64,000 nt of DNA from Desulfolutivibrio sulfodismutans DSM 3696 (GCF_013376455.1 NZ_CP045504.1:1839501-1903500), one strand, 5' to 3'. Numbered from the stretch's first letter, positions 17,477-27,926 are shown. Numbers and translations are program-made. Notes: a model not told the origin generated them from the letters alone.

Positions 17477-18073
17477 ATGTTCAAAAAGGATCCTGTTTCA
17501 GGCGTCGCCATATCCCTGGCGACAGCCTTGGGCGACGACCCCTTCTACCGGTCCCTTGTGGTGGATGACGAGGACGATGCCGGGACGCGCCTGGCTGTCC
17601 TGGCCCGATATTTTGAGCAGTCGATCCGCGAAGGCCGGGACATCGGGCAGGTCCGTCAGGCCGACGACGACGGATGCGCCGTGTGGATCACCAGCCGCGA
17701 CACGGAACGTGTGCGGGCCGCCCGGGAGAAAAAGCTGGCGGCCCTTGGGCGGCTGCTCGGCCCTGTGGGGTTTGCCAACTACCGGTCCATGACGGCCAAC
17801 ATGGAACGCCAGCTTCCGCCGTTGATCGCCGAATCGGCGTGGTACCTGTCCATCATGGGGGTGGCCCGGGCCCGGCAGGGCCAGGGCCTTGGCGGGCGGC
17901 TTTTGGCGTCCACCCTGGCCGAGGCCGATTCCCACGGCGTCATGTGCTATCTGGAGACCTTCAATCCGCGCAGCGTGCCGTTTTATGCCCGGCTTGGGTT
18001 TGCGACGGCGAAGGAAGCGGTGGAGCCGCTCACCCGCGCCGGATACCAGGTGATGGTGCGGGCGGCGCGGTGA
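17477..18073 (+). CDS. GNAT-family N-acetyltransferase
   Basis: A 198-residue protein beginning MFKKDPVSG, with GGGAGG upstream of the ATG. The C-terminal half contains the acetyl-CoA-binding pattern of GNAT enzymes: WYLSIMGVARARQGQGLGGR (Q/R-x-x-G-x-G/A loop), then SHGVMCYLETFNPRSVPFYA and RLGF. This C-terminal layout is typical of small-molecule acetyltransferases with an N-terminal helical part. The acceptor substrate cannot be read from sequence. It stands alone between the divergent histidine kinase and the convergent cheW gene. Confidence 0.85.
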   Translation: MFKKDPVSGVAISLATALGDDPFYRSLVVDDEDDAGTRLAVLARYFEQSIREGRDIGQVRQADDDGCAVWITSRDTERVRAAREKKLAALGRLLGPVGFANYRSMTANMERQLPPLIAESAWYLSIMGVARARQGQGLGGRLLASTLAEADSHGVMCYLETFNPRSVPFYARLGFATAKEAVEPLTRAGYQVMVRAAR

Positions 18074-18349
18074 TTTTCCCGGCCGAAGGCCCGGTTCGGG
18101 ATGCCTGCGGCATGCGTGTCGCAATGTCCCCGCCGCCGACGCTCTTTGCCTCGGAAAGCCCGGCCAGGAAGGCTGAAGCCATGGAGACATCTGGTCCCAG
18201 GGGATAAGGACCACATACCTGCGGTTTGGCGGCGTACCCACTTCCGGCTTCGGCATGTCGCCAGGGCGATGTGGGCCGTTTGGATTCGCCGCACGGGGCC
18301 GCCTCCAACGGAGGTCAGCCCCTTGTGCGCCGTCATGGCCAGACGCGGA

Positions 18350-18823
18350 TCACTGCGCGTGGCGGATTTCCTCGCTGGTGAGCAGCTTGTCGATGTCGAG
18401 CAGGATCAGCAGCCTGTCGTCGAGCTTGCCCACGCCCTTGATGTATTCAGACTCCACACCCGCAACCACGGGAGGCGGCGGCTCCACGGTGCTCGACTGA
18501 ATCCGCAGCACCTCTGACACGCCATCCACCACGAAGCCGACGATCATGCCGTGAATCTCGATCACGATGATCCTGGTGGAGTTGTCGTGTTCCTTGACGG
18601 CCATGCCGAAGCGCTTGCGCAGATCGATGACCGGGATCACCCTGCCGCGCAGATTGATCACCCCGTCCACGGACGGCGGCGAGTTCGGAACCTTGGTGAT
18701 GGGCATGATCCGGATGATCTCCTGCACCCGCAGGATATCGATGCCGAATTCCTCTTCCGAGATGGCGAACGTCACCAGTTGCAGCAACTCGTTGTCCTGC
18801 TTAAGCCCCAAATCTGCGCTCAT
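18350..18823 (-). CDS. cheW: Chemotaxis coupling protein CheW
   Basis: A 157-residue CheW domain. It shows the expected blocks LVTFAISEEEFGIDI, then VQEIIRI, NLRGRVIPVIDLRKRFG, and near the end DDRLLILLDIDKLL. CheW links chemoreceptor signalling tips to the CheA kinase under the inner membrane. It lies 11 bases downstream of a methyl-accepting chemoreceptor on the same strand, so the pair forms an operon and this copy probably serves that receptor. Confidence 0.93.
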   Translation of the reverse strand: MSADLGLKQDNELLQLVTFAISEEEFGIDILRVQEIIRIMPITKVPNSPPSVDGVINLRGRVIPVIDLRKRFGMAVKEHDNSTRIIVIEIHGMIVGFVVDGVSEVLRIQSSTVEPPPPVVAGVESEYIKGVGKLDDRLLILLDIDKLLTSEEIRHAQ

Positions 18824-18834
18824 ACGCCGTCTCC

Positions 18835-20661
18835 TTATCTCCGGGACAGAGCCAGTGGCCTCGACCCGCCAATCGCCCGGGTTTTCGGGGCAGAGGAATC
18901 CTCGCCTTCGGATTTCATGTCGGTGATCAGAGTCTGCAACACCTGGCTTTGCTTGGCAAGTTCGGACACGGCCTGGGAGGCCTGGCCCATGGCCTGGGCG
19001 GTTTCGCTCGAAATGGTGGACACCTGCTCGATGGAGCGGTTGATCTCCTCGCTGGCGGCCGACTGTTGTTCCGAGGCCGTGGCGATGGCCCGGACCTGAT
19101 CCGACGACTGTTCGACCAGATTCACGATCACGTCAAGGGTCTCGCCCGACTTGTTGGCCAGGGTGGTGGCTTCCAAGATGGTCCGCCCGGACTGGTCGAC
19201 ATTGTTCATGTTCTTGCGCGTGCCTTCCTGGATGCCGCGGATCGCGTCGCCGACCTCCTTGGTCGCGGTCATGGTCTTTTCCGCCAGCTTGCGCACCTCG
19301 TCGGCCACGACCGCGAAGCCGCGTCCCGCCTCACCGGCCCGGGCCGCCTCGATGGCCGCGTTAAGCGCCAGAAGATTGGTCTGGTCCGCGATGTCGGAGA
19401 TCACGTTCATGACCTGGCCGATACCTTCGGCCTGCTTGCCGAGCACCTCCATGTCCTGCTTGAGATCCCGGGACTGGCGCTCCACCTCGCCGATGCCCTT
19501 GACCACCTGCCCCACGATCTCGGCCCCTTCCTGGGCCTTTTTACGCGCGTTATCGGATGTTTCAGCGGCCTGCGAGGCGTTTTTGGCCACCTCGAGCACC
19601 GTGGCGTTCATTTCCTCCATGGCCGTCGCGGTCTCGCTGACCCGGTGGGACTGCTCCTCCGCTCCCCGGCTGGACTGCTCGATCTGGGCCGAGAGCTCTT
19701 CGGAGGCCGAGGTCACCACCTCGACCACGCCCTCAAGCTGCTGCGCGGCCTGCAACATGCCCTCGGCCTTGGCGCGCTCGGCCTGCTTGCGGGCCTCTTC
19801 GGCCTCGGCCGTGGCGATCCTGGCCTTTTCGGACTCCTGCCTGGCCTCGTCGCCCATCTGCTGGGCCTCGGCGATCTTGGCCTTGAGCGTGGCCACCATC
19901 TGCTTCATGGCCCCGAAAACCCCGATCTCCGCACGCCTCTCGTCGAATCGCACATCGAGGTCGCCCCCGGCGATGCGCAGGGCCAGCGACGACAAGGACG
20001 ACGGCTCGTCGCCCAGCAGCCGCAACATGTTGCGGGAGACGACAAACCCCAGCCCCAGACCCAGAAGCACCGACACCAGCGTGGCGACAATGCACACCAT
20101 TCGCGCCGTGGTGTAATCGTCCGCGCTCTCGTCGACGTTCTTTTTGATCATACTTTGCTTAAATGCAATCAACTCTTCAATCGCAGTCGCCACTTCAGCC
20201 GTTTTCGCCCGCCCTGTGGTCGAAGAGAGTGTTTGCGCCTTTTTCTTTTGTTCTTTATCGGTGGTATTGCCGATTGTTATGACTTCATCATGCACCTTGA
20301 GCCACTCATTGATGGCTTCCTTTACCTTCCCAAGCTTTTTTCTTCCCTCGTCCGTATAGTAATACTGCTCTATATCTCCCATCTCTTTTTGCATCGTCGC
20401 TCGTCCAGACTTTAGAAAATCGATGAATTTCGACAATTCAGCATTCTCGTCGGCGAGTATCAAATTCTTTTCGTCGCGGATCAGGCGCAGCGTGGAGACA
20501 TTAAGCTCTCTGGCCAAATCAAGCCCCTTGATATCCATTGCGCTTATCCGGGACAAATCTTCATACTGGTCTTTCATTTTACCCAAGGCGTAAAACGACA
20601 ACAGCGCCGTCAAAAGCGAAAGCACACACGCCAGCCCCATCAGTTTGGTCATCGTTTTCAT
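18835..20661 (-). CDS. Methyl-accepting chemotaxis protein (four-helix-bundle sensor)
   Basis: About 608 residues from the ATG at 20661, which has AAGGA upstream and opens directly into the first membrane span (about residues 7-25). The periplasmic part (26-185) is helical, like the 4HB_MCP family. The second span is around 187-210 ([18 protein letters not shown]). It is followed by a HAMP-like segment, a long Ala/Glu/Lys coiled coil, and the signalling domain with the conserved hairpin tip [19 protein letters not shown]. Residues encoded before 20661 are not family-like. Ligand unknown. Co-operonic with cheW. Confidence 0.93.
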   Translation of the reverse strand: MKTMTKLMGLACVLSLLTALLSFYALGKMKDQYEDLSRISAMDIKGLDLARELNVSTLRLIRDEKNLILADENAELSKFIDFLKSGRATMQKEMGDIEQYYYTDEGRKKLGKVKEAINEWLKVHDEVITIGNTTDKEQKKKAQTLSSTTGRAKTAEVATAIEELIAFKQSMIKKNVDESADDYTTARMVCIVATLVSVLLGLGLGFVVSRNMLRLLGDEPSSLSSLALRIAGGDLDVRFDERRAEIGVFGAMKQMVATLKAKIAEAQQMGDEARQESEKARIATAEAEEARKQAERAKAEGMLQAAQQLEGVVEVVTSASEELSAQIEQSSRGAEEQSHRVSETATAMEEMNATVLEVAKNASQAAETSDNARKKAQEGAEIVGQVVKGIGEVERQSRDLKQDMEVLGKQAEGIGQVMNVISDIADQTNLLALNAAIEAARAGEAGRGFAVVADEVRKLAEKTMTATKEVGDAIRGIQEGTRKNMNNVDQSGRTILEATTLANKSGETLDVIVNLVEQSSDQVRAIATASEQQSAASEEINRSIEQVSTISSETAQAMGQASQAVSELAKQSQVLQTLITDMKSEGEDSSAPKTRAIGGSRPLALSRR

Positions 20662-21502
20662 GCAGGATTCCTTGTCATATGCGTTGGCCCAATGTGAAAT
20701 CCTTACCCAGCCGAGTACGGCAGCACTCTCGTTTTTTTGGGGAAGCAAAATGCTGAACGTCGGCCGTGGCCAAACATCCTCTCAAGAAATCTGTCTTATA
20801 CAAGTGCAAGCATCCACGTCTAAACGCATTTTACCAAAAAGTGAATCGTAAAAACACACCCTGAATACATCCACGATTGCCACCCATCCGAGCCTTCCTG
20901 TTGATCAAAACATATATATGAATAACTATACACGTTTACCTGGATTTCGTAGCACAAAAGTGACCTACCCCGTACAGAAAAACCTGTTGCACGGACAGAC
21001 TATGCACAAAAGATGCAAATCTATACAATTTTCCCCTGCCGCAAGCCAGACCTGCTGATTTCGCACAGAGCAGAGAGGAACTTCAAGAACATGTATGTTG
21101 CGTATGCAACGTGCCGTCTACATACTATAACACAATGAAATTATGCAGCAAGGCAACGACGGGACGGCGGTTACGGCAACGAACAGAGCGAAAGAATCCG
21201 CCGATTCCCCAGGCCCGGGCAAGCCCTGCCGCCGTGTCCGCACCCTGGACGCCGCCCCGCGCCAACGGCGACCATTGCCTCCTCTGGGCAGAAACACACC
21301 TGAGCAACGCCACAACCTGCCGCCGACTGTTTGAAACAGCGACTATCCGAAGACGTCGCCGGCCTCCTCGCAGCAGCGGCCAATCCGCCTTATACGCAAA
21401 AAATTGCCTATTTTTTTACAAAAATGGCATCAGATGCTATTGTTACGATTTTAAGTTATCGAATTTATTAGTTTTAACTAAATTTGTCACAATCAGACGT
21501 TT
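20662..21502. other. Long intergenic region, AT-rich in its middle
   Basis: About 840 bases between the divergent mcp gene and the phosphonate operon. The 20860-21110 part is AT-rich. No gene, tRNA or repeat array is recognised; open frames here lack support. The last ~80 bases hold several TGTYAC-type repeats (near 21441 and 21485) leading into the Pho-box-like site. Confidence 0.45.
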
Positions 21503-21520
21503 TTGTTACAGTTCTGTCAC
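21503..21520 (+). promoter_or_regulatory. Pho-box-like site upstream of phosphonate operon
   Basis: Two seven-base direct repeats, TTGTTAC (21503-21509) and CTGTCAC (21514-21520), are separated by four bases, so they repeat every 11 bases. This is the geometry and near-consensus sequence (CTGTCAT, 4 bases, CTGTCAT) of a PhoB-binding half-site pair. It lies 52 bases before the start of the phosphonate-binding protein gene, which fits phosphate-starvation control. Further TGTYAC copies at 21441 and 21485 are not in 11-base register. Confidence 0.6.
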
Positions 21521-21572
21521 AATGCGATGCCGACGCCCGTGTCCACAACTTCTCGAGCAAAGGATGCCGACC

Positions 21573-22601
21573 ATGAAAAAAATCACCCGTCTCCTGGCCC
21601 TGACCTGTCTCGCGCTGGCGATGACCATCCGCGTCGCCTCGGCGGTGGAGCTGCTCGTCTACACCGCCCTGGAGGACGACCAGATCCCCGTCTACATCAA
21701 AAGCTTCCAGGAAAAGTATCCCGACATCACGCTCAAATTCGTGCGCGACTCCACCGGTGTCGTGATTTCCAAGCTTCTGGCCGAAAAAGACAATCCCCAG
21801 GCCGACGTGGTCTGGGGCACAGCCGCCACAGGGCTCATCCTGCTCGAAGACGCCGGGCTCATCGAACCCTACGCCCCCAAGGGCCTGGAGCGCATCAACG
21901 CCCGCTTCCGCGACGGCCGCACGCCGCCCACCTGGGTGGCCGACGATATTTTCGAGACCGGTTTATGCGTCAACGGCCTGGAGCTGGACACCAAAAAGCT
22001 CCCCGCCCCGGCCTCCTACGCCGATCTGATCAAGCCCGAATACAAAGGTCTGGTGGTCATGCCCAACCCAGCCTCCTCCGGCACCGGCTACCTGACCGTC
22101 TCCGGGATCATGGCCCTTATGGGCGAGGAAAAGGGCTGGGAATACCTGGACAAGCTGCACGAGAACATCGCCATGTACACCCATTCCGGCTCCAAGCCCT
22201 GCAAGATGGCCGGAACTGGCGAATTCCCCATCGGCATCTCGTTCGGCTACCGGGGCGTCATGCAAAAACGCAAGGGCGAGCCCGTGACCCCCGTCTTCCC
22301 TAAAGAAGGCTCGGGCTGGGACTGCGAAGCCAGCGCGCTGATCAAGAAAAAGAACATGAAGCCCGAGGCCAAGGTCTTCCTCGACTGGGCCATCTCCGAT
22401 CCGGCCATGGCCGAATACGCCAAGAACTACGGCATCCTGGCCGCCGACAACGTGGCCGGGTTCACGCCTCCGGCGGAGTATCCGGCCAATCCCGTGGACC
22501 AGCTCATCAAAATGGATTTGACCTGGGCCGCCAAGAACCGCGACCGCATCCTGGCCGAATGGGAAAAACGCTACGGGGCAAAGTCCGAAGCCAAGAAATA
22601 A
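21573..22601 (+). CDS. phnS: 2-Aminoethylphosphonate ABC transporter, substrate-binding protein
   Basis: A 342-residue periplasmic protein. The ATG at 21573 begins a signal peptide ([19 protein letters not shown], cleaved after ASA). The mature protein has the iron/polyamine-type binding-protein fold: [18 protein letters not shown] at the start, [37 protein letters not shown], and [13 protein letters not shown]. This matches the binding proteins that accompany PhnX/PhnW loci. It would capture 2-AEP in the periplasm for the ATPase and permease encoded next. A Pho-box-like site precedes it. Substrate is inferred from the downstream enzymes. Confidence 0.85.
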   Translation: MKKITRLLALTCLALAMTIRVASAVELLVYTALEDDQIPVYIKSFQEKYPDITLKFVRDSTGVVISKLLAEKDNPQADVVWGTAATGLILLEDAGLIEPYAPKGLERINARFRDGRTPPTWVADDIFETGLCVNGLELDTKKLPAPASYADLIKPEYKGLVVMPNPASSGTGYLTVSGIMALMGEEKGWEYLDKLHENIAMYTHSGSKPCKMAGTGEFPIGISFGYRGVMQKRKGEPVTPVFPKEGSGWDCEASALIKKKNMKPEAKVFLDWAISDPAMAEYAKNYGILAADNVAGFTPPAEYPANPVDQLIKMDLTWAAKNRDRILAEWEKRYGAKSEAKK

Positions 22602-22657
22602 CCTCGCCATGCCGGGGGGCGGTCGCCGCCCCCCGGCCGGAGATCCGCATATGGGCA

Positions 22658-22667
22658 CCCCCCCCCC
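22658..22667 (+). repeat. C10 homopolymer tract at the start of the ABC ATPase gene
   Basis: Ten consecutive C bases lie seven bases after a well-placed ATG (22651, with GGAG upstream at 22639-22642). With ten Cs that ATG is out of frame with the ATPase. With eleven it would read MGTPPPPAPAIHLE directly into the conserved N-terminus. This is either slippage-driven switching or a base-count error. Confidence 0.75.
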
Positions 22668-22688
22668 GCCCCCGCCATTCACCTGGAG

Positions 22689-23804
22689 ATGTGGGGCATC
22701 AAAAAAACGTTCGGCGCCTTCACGGCCCTTAAGGAAATCAGCTTCAAAGTCCATCGGGGCGAGATGGTCTGTCTGCTCGGTCCCTCGGGCTGCGGCAAGA
22801 CCACGGCCCTGCGCGTCATCGCGGGTCTTGAGGACCACGACTCCGGCCGGGTGTTCATCGGTGGCCGCGACGTGTCGCACATGCCCATCTCCAAACGCAA
22901 CGTGGGCATCGTCTTCCAGTCCTACGCGCTTTTCCCCAACCTGACCGTGGAAGGCAACGTGACCTACGGCCTGCACGGCCGGGGCATGTCCCGCCAGGAC
23001 ATGCGGCAACGGGCCGCCGGGCTCCTGGATCTGGTGGGCCTGCCCCAGGCCGGGGAAAAATATCCGGCCCAGCTTTCCGGCGGCCAGCAGCAGCGCGTGG
23101 CCCTGGCCAGGGCCATGGCCCTGTCCCCCGACGTGCTGCTCCTCGACGAGCCGCTCTCGGCCCTGGACGCCAAGGTGCGCGTCCATCTGCGCTCCGAGAT
23201 CAAAAAACTCCAGCGCGAGTTGGGCGTGACCAGCATCCTGGTCACCCACGACCAGGAAGAGGCCATGACCATGGCCGACCGCATCCTGCTCATGGAGGGC
23301 GGCAGCATCGTCCAGGACGCGACGCCCGACGACCTCTACGACCATCCGGCTACGGTCTTCGCCGCCGGGTTTCTGGGATCCATGAATTTTCTGCCCGTCA
23401 GCTACGACAGGGCCGCCGCAACGGCCGCCATGGGCCAGGCCCGCCTGCGCGTGCCGGACGAGGCCGCACGCGGCGACGTCGGCACGCGGGCCGTCCTGGG
23501 CATCCGCCCCGAGGACGTCATGCTCGTGGAGGATGGCCGGGGAATCGTCGATTCCTCGGAGCCCAACCTCCTGGCGGTCCGGGCGGACTCCCTGGAATTT
23601 CGCGGAGCGCTCTACCGCATGCGGCTAGTGGCCGAGGAAGGATCCAGTCTGGAACAGGCCCTTTTCGCCGACGTCACGGCCAGACAGGTGCGGCGCATGG
23701 GCCTTGGCGAGGGAAGCCGCCTGCGCGTCTGCCTGCCCCTGGCCCGGCTGCACCTTTTCCCGGGCGCGACCGATGAGGCCATGCCGGACAGGGACGCCGC
23801 ATGA
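22689..23804 (+). CDS. phnT: 2-Aminoethylphosphonate ABC transporter, ATP-binding protein
   Basis: A 371-residue ATPase from the in-frame ATG at 22689. The Walker A is GPSGCGKTT, the signature LSGGQQQRVALA, the Walker B LLLDEPLSAL, with the switch His in ILVTHDQEE. A C-terminal TOBE-like domain follows (about residues 235-360), as in CysA/PotA-type importers. The start is unusual: no ribosome site precedes 22689, and the codons just upstream in frame (Ile-His-Leu-Glu) look like the normal N-terminus. A good ATG with GGAG at 22651 is out of frame by one base across a C10 tract. Its stop overlaps the permease start (ATGA). Confidence 0.85.
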   Translation: MWGIKKTFGAFTALKEISFKVHRGEMVCLLGPSGCGKTTALRVIAGLEDHDSGRVFIGGRDVSHMPISKRNVGIVFQSYALFPNLTVEGNVTYGLHGRGMSRQDMRQRAAGLLDLVGLPQAGEKYPAQLSGGQQQRVALARAMALSPDVLLLDEPLSALDAKVRVHLRSEIKKLQRELGVTSILVTHDQEEAMTMADRILLMEGGSIVQDATPDDLYDHPATVFAAGFLGSMNFLPVSYDRAAATAAMGQARLRVPDEAARGDVGTRAVLGIRPEDVMLVEDGRGIVDSSEPNLLAVRADSLEFRGALYRMRLVAEEGSSLEQALFADVTARQVRRMGLGEGSRLRVCLPLARLHLFPGATDEAMPDRDAA

Positions 23805-25555
23805 ACGCGACAGCCCAGGCCGTCCCCGCCGCCCGCCCGTCCGCCCTGTCCGACATCCTGGCCGGCCGCGGCATCCGGGGGGTGTTCATCGCCCTGGCCG
23901 GACTGTGGCTTACGGTCACCGTGGCCCTGCCGCTTGTCGGCCTTTTGTCCAAGAGCCTCTACGCCACCGACGGGCAGTTCGCGGGATTTGCGAACTTCCT
24001 GCGCTTTTTCACGGAGCCGAGCCTTTTTTCTTCCCTGACCCACAGCCTGTGGGTGTCCTCGCTGACCACCCTGGTGGCCGTCCCCCTGGCCTTCGTCTAC
24101 GCCTACGGCATGTGCCGGGCGAACATCCCGGGCAAGACCGTGTTCCGGGCCCTGGCCATGTCGCCCCTTTTCGCGCCCACGCTCATGCACGGCATCGTGC
24201 TCGTCTACCTGTTCGGCAAAAAGGGGCTGGTCACCACCGGATTTTTCGGCCACACCCCGGGCTTCGACATCAGCCTTTACGGCCACGTGGGCATCATCAT
24301 CGCCGAGGCCCTCTACGCCTTTCCCCCAAGCTTTCTCATCCTCTCCACGGCCCTGTCCCTGACCGACGCCAGGCTCTACGAGGCCGCCGCATCGCTTGGG
24401 GCCTCGCGTTTCCGCATCTTTCGCACCGTGACCCTGCCCGGGGTCAAATACGGCCTCATGAGCGCGATATTCATCAGCTTCGTCTCCAGCTTCACCGACT
24501 TCGGCGCCCCCAAGGTGGTGGGCGGCTCCTACAACGTCCTGGCCACGGACATCTACAAGCACGTCATCGGCCAGCAGAACTTCGTCATGGGAGCCACCGT
24601 CAGCGTCATCCTGCTCATCCCCACGGCCCTGGCCTTTTTGGCCGACTACCTCATCCAGCGCCGCCAGGTCTCGACCATGGCCGCCAAGGCCGTGCCCTAC
24701 GTCCCTCGCCGCAACAACGCCCGCGACCTTCTGGCGTTTTGCTCCTGTGGCCTGATCAGCCTGTGCTTCATCATCTATCTGGCCACCGGGCTTTTCGCCT
24801 CCCTGGTGGATGTGTGGCCCTACAAACTTGGACTCGTGCTCCGCCACTACGATTTCACCGGGGCCGGAGGCGGCGGCTACACGGCCTTTTTCAACAGTCT
24901 GCGCATGTCCGCTTATTCCGCCGTCCTGGGCGCTTTCCTGGCCTTTTTCACGGCCTACGTCCTGGAGAAATTCAAGGAATATCCGCGCCTGCGCCTGGGC
25001 TGCGCCGCCTTGTCGCTTTTGCCCATGGCCCTGCCGGGCCTGGTCATCGGCCTGGCCTACATCTTCTTCTTCAACTCCCCGGGGTGGAGCCTCCTTGGCG
25101 TCCACATCCCAAACCCCTTAAACTTCCTCTACGCCACCATGGGCATCCTGGTACTCTCCAACCTCGTCTACTTTCATACCGTGTCCTTTCTCACGGCCCG
25201 CACGGCGCTCAAGCAACTCGACCGGGAATACGAGGCGGTATCCGACTCCCTGGGTGCGCCCTTCACCCGCCTGCTGCGAACCGTGACCCTGCCGGTCTGT
25301 CTTCCGGCCGTCATAGAGATCGGCTACTATTTTTTCGTGCGCTCCATGACCACGCTCTCGGCCGTCATCTTCCTGTACAGCGCCGACATCCCCCTGGCCG
25401 CCGTGGCCGTGGCCAACATGGACGACGCCGGGGACACCGCCGCAGCCCTGGCCATGTGCGTGCTCATCGTGGCCACCAACCTGGTGGTGCGCATGGTCTA
25501 CGGTCTATGCACCGCCGGCGTGCGGCGAAAGGCCAGGGTGTGGATGCAACGGTGA
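23801..25555 (+). CDS. phnU: 2-Aminoethylphosphonate ABC transporter, fused two-domain permease
   Basis: A 584-residue inner-membrane protein with about twelve hydrophobic spans arranged as two similar halves. Each half carries a cytoplasmic EAA loop that docks the ATPase: EAAASLGASRFRIFRTVTLP in the first and EAVSDSLGAPFTRLLRTVTL in the second. One polypeptide thus provides both transmembrane domains, like the iron/thiamine/2-AEP (FbpB/PhnU2) class. It overlaps the ATPase stop by four bases and is followed after 160 bases by phnX. Confidence 0.88.
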   Translation: MNATAQAVPAARPSALSDILAGRGIRGVFIALAGLWLTVTVALPLVGLLSKSLYATDGQFAGFANFLRFFTEPSLFSSLTHSLWVSSLTTLVAVPLAFVYAYGMCRANIPGKTVFRALAMSPLFAPTLMHGIVLVYLFGKKGLVTTGFFGHTPGFDISLYGHVGIIIAEALYAFPPSFLILSTALSLTDARLYEAAASLGASRFRIFRTVTLPGVKYGLMSAIFISFVSSFTDFGAPKVVGGSYNVLATDIYKHVIGQQNFVMGATVSVILLIPTALAFLADYLIQRRQVSTMAAKAVPYVPRRNNARDLLAFCSCGLISLCFIIYLATGLFASLVDVWPYKLGLVLRHYDFTGAGGGGYTAFFNSLRMSAYSAVLGAFLAFFTAYVLEKFKEYPRLRLGCAALSLLPMALPGLVIGLAYIFFFNSPGWSLLGVHIPNPLNFLYATMGILVLSNLVYFHTVSFLTARTALKQLDREYEAVSDSLGAPFTRLLRTVTLPVCLPAVIEIGYYFFVRSMTTLSAVIFLYSADIPLAAVAVANMDDAGDTAAALAMCVLIVATNLVVRMVYGLCTAGVRRKARVWMQR

Positions 25556-25715
25556 CGGTGATCAAGAAAAAACGGCAGGAGGGTGGCGGCGGGGGAAATG
25601 CCACCGGCGGCCCAAAGGGGCTCGGCCCATTTTGGAATCCCCGGGCCGGGGAAAGCGTGGACCAGGGCGGGCGGGTTGGGAATTTGCGCGCAACAACAAG
25701 AAAAAGGAACAACAG

Positions 25716-26543
25716 ATGCAGGATGCAAAGCTGTCGCACGTCAAGGCCGTGATTCTCGACTGGGCGGGCACCGTGGTGGACCACGGCTGCATCGGCCCCG
25801 TGGCCGTATTCATTGAGGTCTTTGCCCGCCACGGCGTGGAGGTCACCACGGCCCAGGCCCGAAAGCCCATGGGGCTCATGAAAAAAGACCATGTCCGGGC
25901 CATGACCCGCGACCCCGGGGTGGCCGCTGTCTGGCGCGACGTCCACGGCCGCGATCCGGACGAAAAGGACGTGGACGCCATGTATCTTTTGACCGAGCCG
26001 CTCATGGTCGGCTGCATCGCCGCCCACGCCGATCCCATCCCCGGCGCGCTTGACGCCGTGGCCGCCTTCCGGGCCATGGGTCTTCCGGTCGGCTCCACCA
26101 CGGGCTACACCCGGCCCATGATGGACATTATGACCAGGGAGGCCGCCGCCAGGGGCTACGTCCCGGACACCATGGTCTGTTCCTCGGACGTGCCCGCCGG
26201 ACGCCCCTCGCCGTTTATGTGCTACAAGGCCGCCCTGGATCTGGCCGTCTATCCCTTCTGGGAGATGGTGAAAATCGGCGACACCGTGTCCGATGTGGCC
26301 GAGGGGAAAAACGCGGGCATGTGGACCATCGGCCTGACCCTTCGCGGCAACGAGATGGGCCTGACCGAGGCCGAGCTGGCTGCCCTGCCCCAGGCCGAAA
26401 AGGCCGCCCGCCTGGCCGGGATCGAGGCCCGGCTTACCGCCGCCGGAGCGGATTTCCTGGCCCCGGACCTGGCCGCCTGCCCGGCCGTCGTGGCCGGAAT
26501 CGAGGCCCGCATCGCCAGGGGCGAACGTCCGGGAGGCGAATAA
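25716..26543 (+). CDS. phnX: Phosphonoacetaldehyde hydrolase (phosphonatase)
   Basis: A 275-residue HAD-family enzyme that cleaves the C-P bond of phosphonoacetaldehyde to acetaldehyde and phosphate. The HAD loop is ILDWAGTVVDHGC, with nucleophile Asp15. The family-specific KPMGLMKKDHVR gives Lys56, aligned with the Schiff-base lysine of Bacillus cereus PhnX (Lys53). GSTTGYTRPMMDI, DVPAGRPSPFMCYKA and KIGDTVSDVAEG complete the family pattern. The ATG at 25716 has AAAGGAAC upstream. It is followed five bases later by the PbfA-like gene. Confidence 0.95.
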   Translation: MQDAKLSHVKAVILDWAGTVVDHGCIGPVAVFIEVFARHGVEVTTAQARKPMGLMKKDHVRAMTRDPGVAAVWRDVHGRDPDEKDVDAMYLLTEPLMVGCIAAHADPIPGALDAVAAFRAMGLPVGSTTGYTRPMMDIMTREAAARGYVPDTMVCSSDVPAGRPSPFMCYKAALDLAVYPFWEMVKIGDTVSDVAEGKNAGMWTIGLTLRGNEMGLTEAELAALPQAEKAARLAGIEARLTAAGADFLAPDLAACPAVVAGIEARIARGERPGGE

Positions 26544-26548
26544 TAGCC

Positions 26549-27922
26549 ATGGCCGACCATCCGTCGCCGCCGCCTCCGGGAGAAGGCGACAGCAACGCCT
26601 CGCCGCGCCGGGCTGCGTGGCGCGCGGGCCTTTCCCAGTCCGCACGGGAGCTTTTATCCCGCGACGAGAAGGTCTTTTTGCGTCAAAGCCTGTCCACGCC
26701 CTGCCTGGACGCCCTGTCCGGCTGCGTCGGCTCCACCCTGACCACCCTGGATGGCCGGGAGCTTCTGGATTTCCACGGCAACTCCCTGCATCAGGCCGGA
26801 CACGCCCACCCCGAGATCGTGGCCGCCATCAAGGGCCAACTCGACGCCATGGCCTTTTGTCCGCGCCGCTTCACCAACGAACCGGCCGTGCGCCTGGCCG
26901 AGGAGCTCGTCGCCCTGGCCCCGGGGCGGCTCGGCAAAGTGCTCTTCGCCCCGGGCGGAACCCTGGCCGTGGGCATGGCCCTGAAAATCGCCCGGCTGGC
27001 CACGGGCCGCTTCAAGACCGTGTCCATGTGGGACGCCTTTCACGGGGCTTCGCTGGACGCCTGCTCCGTGGGCGGCGAGGCCCTTTTTCGAAGCCGCATC
27101 GGCCCCCTTTTGCCCGGCACGCAGCACGTCCCGCCGCCCGACCCCTACCGCTGCGTGCTGCACCCCGCAGGCTGCGACGGCTGCGATCTGGCCTGCGCCC
27201 GCTACCTGGACTACGTGCTGGAAAAGGAAGGCGACGTGGGCGCGGTGGTGGCCGAGCCCCTGCGCTGCACCACGGTGAACATCCCGCCCAAAGGCTACTG
27301 GCCAGCGGTACGCGCCGCCTGCGACCGGCACGGGGCGCTTCTGATCCTGGACGAGACCGCCACCTGCCTGGGCCGCACCGGCAAGATGTTCGCCTGCGAG
27401 CACTTCGGGGCCGACCCGGACATCCTGGTCTGCGGCAAAGGCCTGGGCGGCGGCATCATGCCGCTTGCGGCGGTCATCGCCGACCCGGCCCTGGACGTGG
27501 GCCGGGATCTGGCCATCGGCCACTACACCCACGAAAAAAATCCCACGGCCTGCGCCGCCGGGCTGGCCATGCTGCACATCCTGCGCCGCGACGGCCTGCC
27601 CGGCCGGGCCGCATCCCTGGGGGAGACGGCGCTTTCCCGCCTGCGCGACATGGCCGCCCGCTTCCCGATCATCGGCGAGGCGAGGGGCCTTGGGCTGTCC
27701 CTGGCCGTGGAGCTGGTGCGCGACCGCACGACCCGCGAGAAGGCCGCGGACGCCGCCGACGCTGCGCTCTACCACTGCCTGGCCCGAGGACTGTCCTTCA
27801 AGACCTCCCACGGCAACGTGCTGACCCTGACCCCGCCCCTGACCATCTCCGAAACCGACCTCAACCGGGCCCTGGACATCGTCGAATCCGCCCTGGACCT
27901 CGCAAGCGCGCCAAAGGAATAA
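26549..27922 (+). CDS. pbfA: PbfA-like PLP enzyme, (R)-1-hydroxy-2-aminoethylphosphonate ammonia-lyase
   Basis: A 457-residue class-III-aminotransferase-fold protein; GGGAGG precedes the ATG. The pattern includes [20 protein letters not shown]-type N-terminal residues, [17 protein letters not shown] with the cofactor-contacting Asp, and [16 protein letters not shown] with PLP lysine Lys297. In 2-AEP loci, enzymes of this group convert (R)-1-hydroxy-2-aminoethylphosphonate to phosphonoacetaldehyde and ammonia. That would let PhnX use this substrate as well as 2-AEP. Assignment as PbfA rather than a transaminase rests mainly on its place between phnX and phnW, since phnW already supplies the transaminase. 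Confidence 0.75.
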   Translation: MADHPSPPPPGEGDSNASPRRAAWRAGLSQSARELLSRDEKVFLRQSLSTPCLDALSGCVGSTLTTLDGRELLDFHGNSLHQAGHAHPEIVAAIKGQLDAMAFCPRRFTNEPAVRLAEELVALAPGRLGKVLFAPGGTLAVGMALKIARLATGRFKTVSMWDAFHGASLDACSVGGEALFRSRIGPLLPGTQHVPPPDPYRCVLHPAGCDGCDLACARYLDYVLEKEGDVGAVVAEPLRCTTVNIPPKGYWPAVRAACDRHGALLILDETATCLGRTGKMFACEHFGADPDILVCGKGLGGGIMPLAAVIADPALDVGRDLAIGHYTHEKNPTACAAGLAMLHILRRDGLPGRAASLGETALSRLRDMAARFPIIGEARGLGLSLAVELVRDRTTREKAADAADAALYHCLARGLSFKTSHGNVLTLTPPLTISETDLNRALDIVESALDLASAPKE

Positions 27923-27926
27923 CGCC

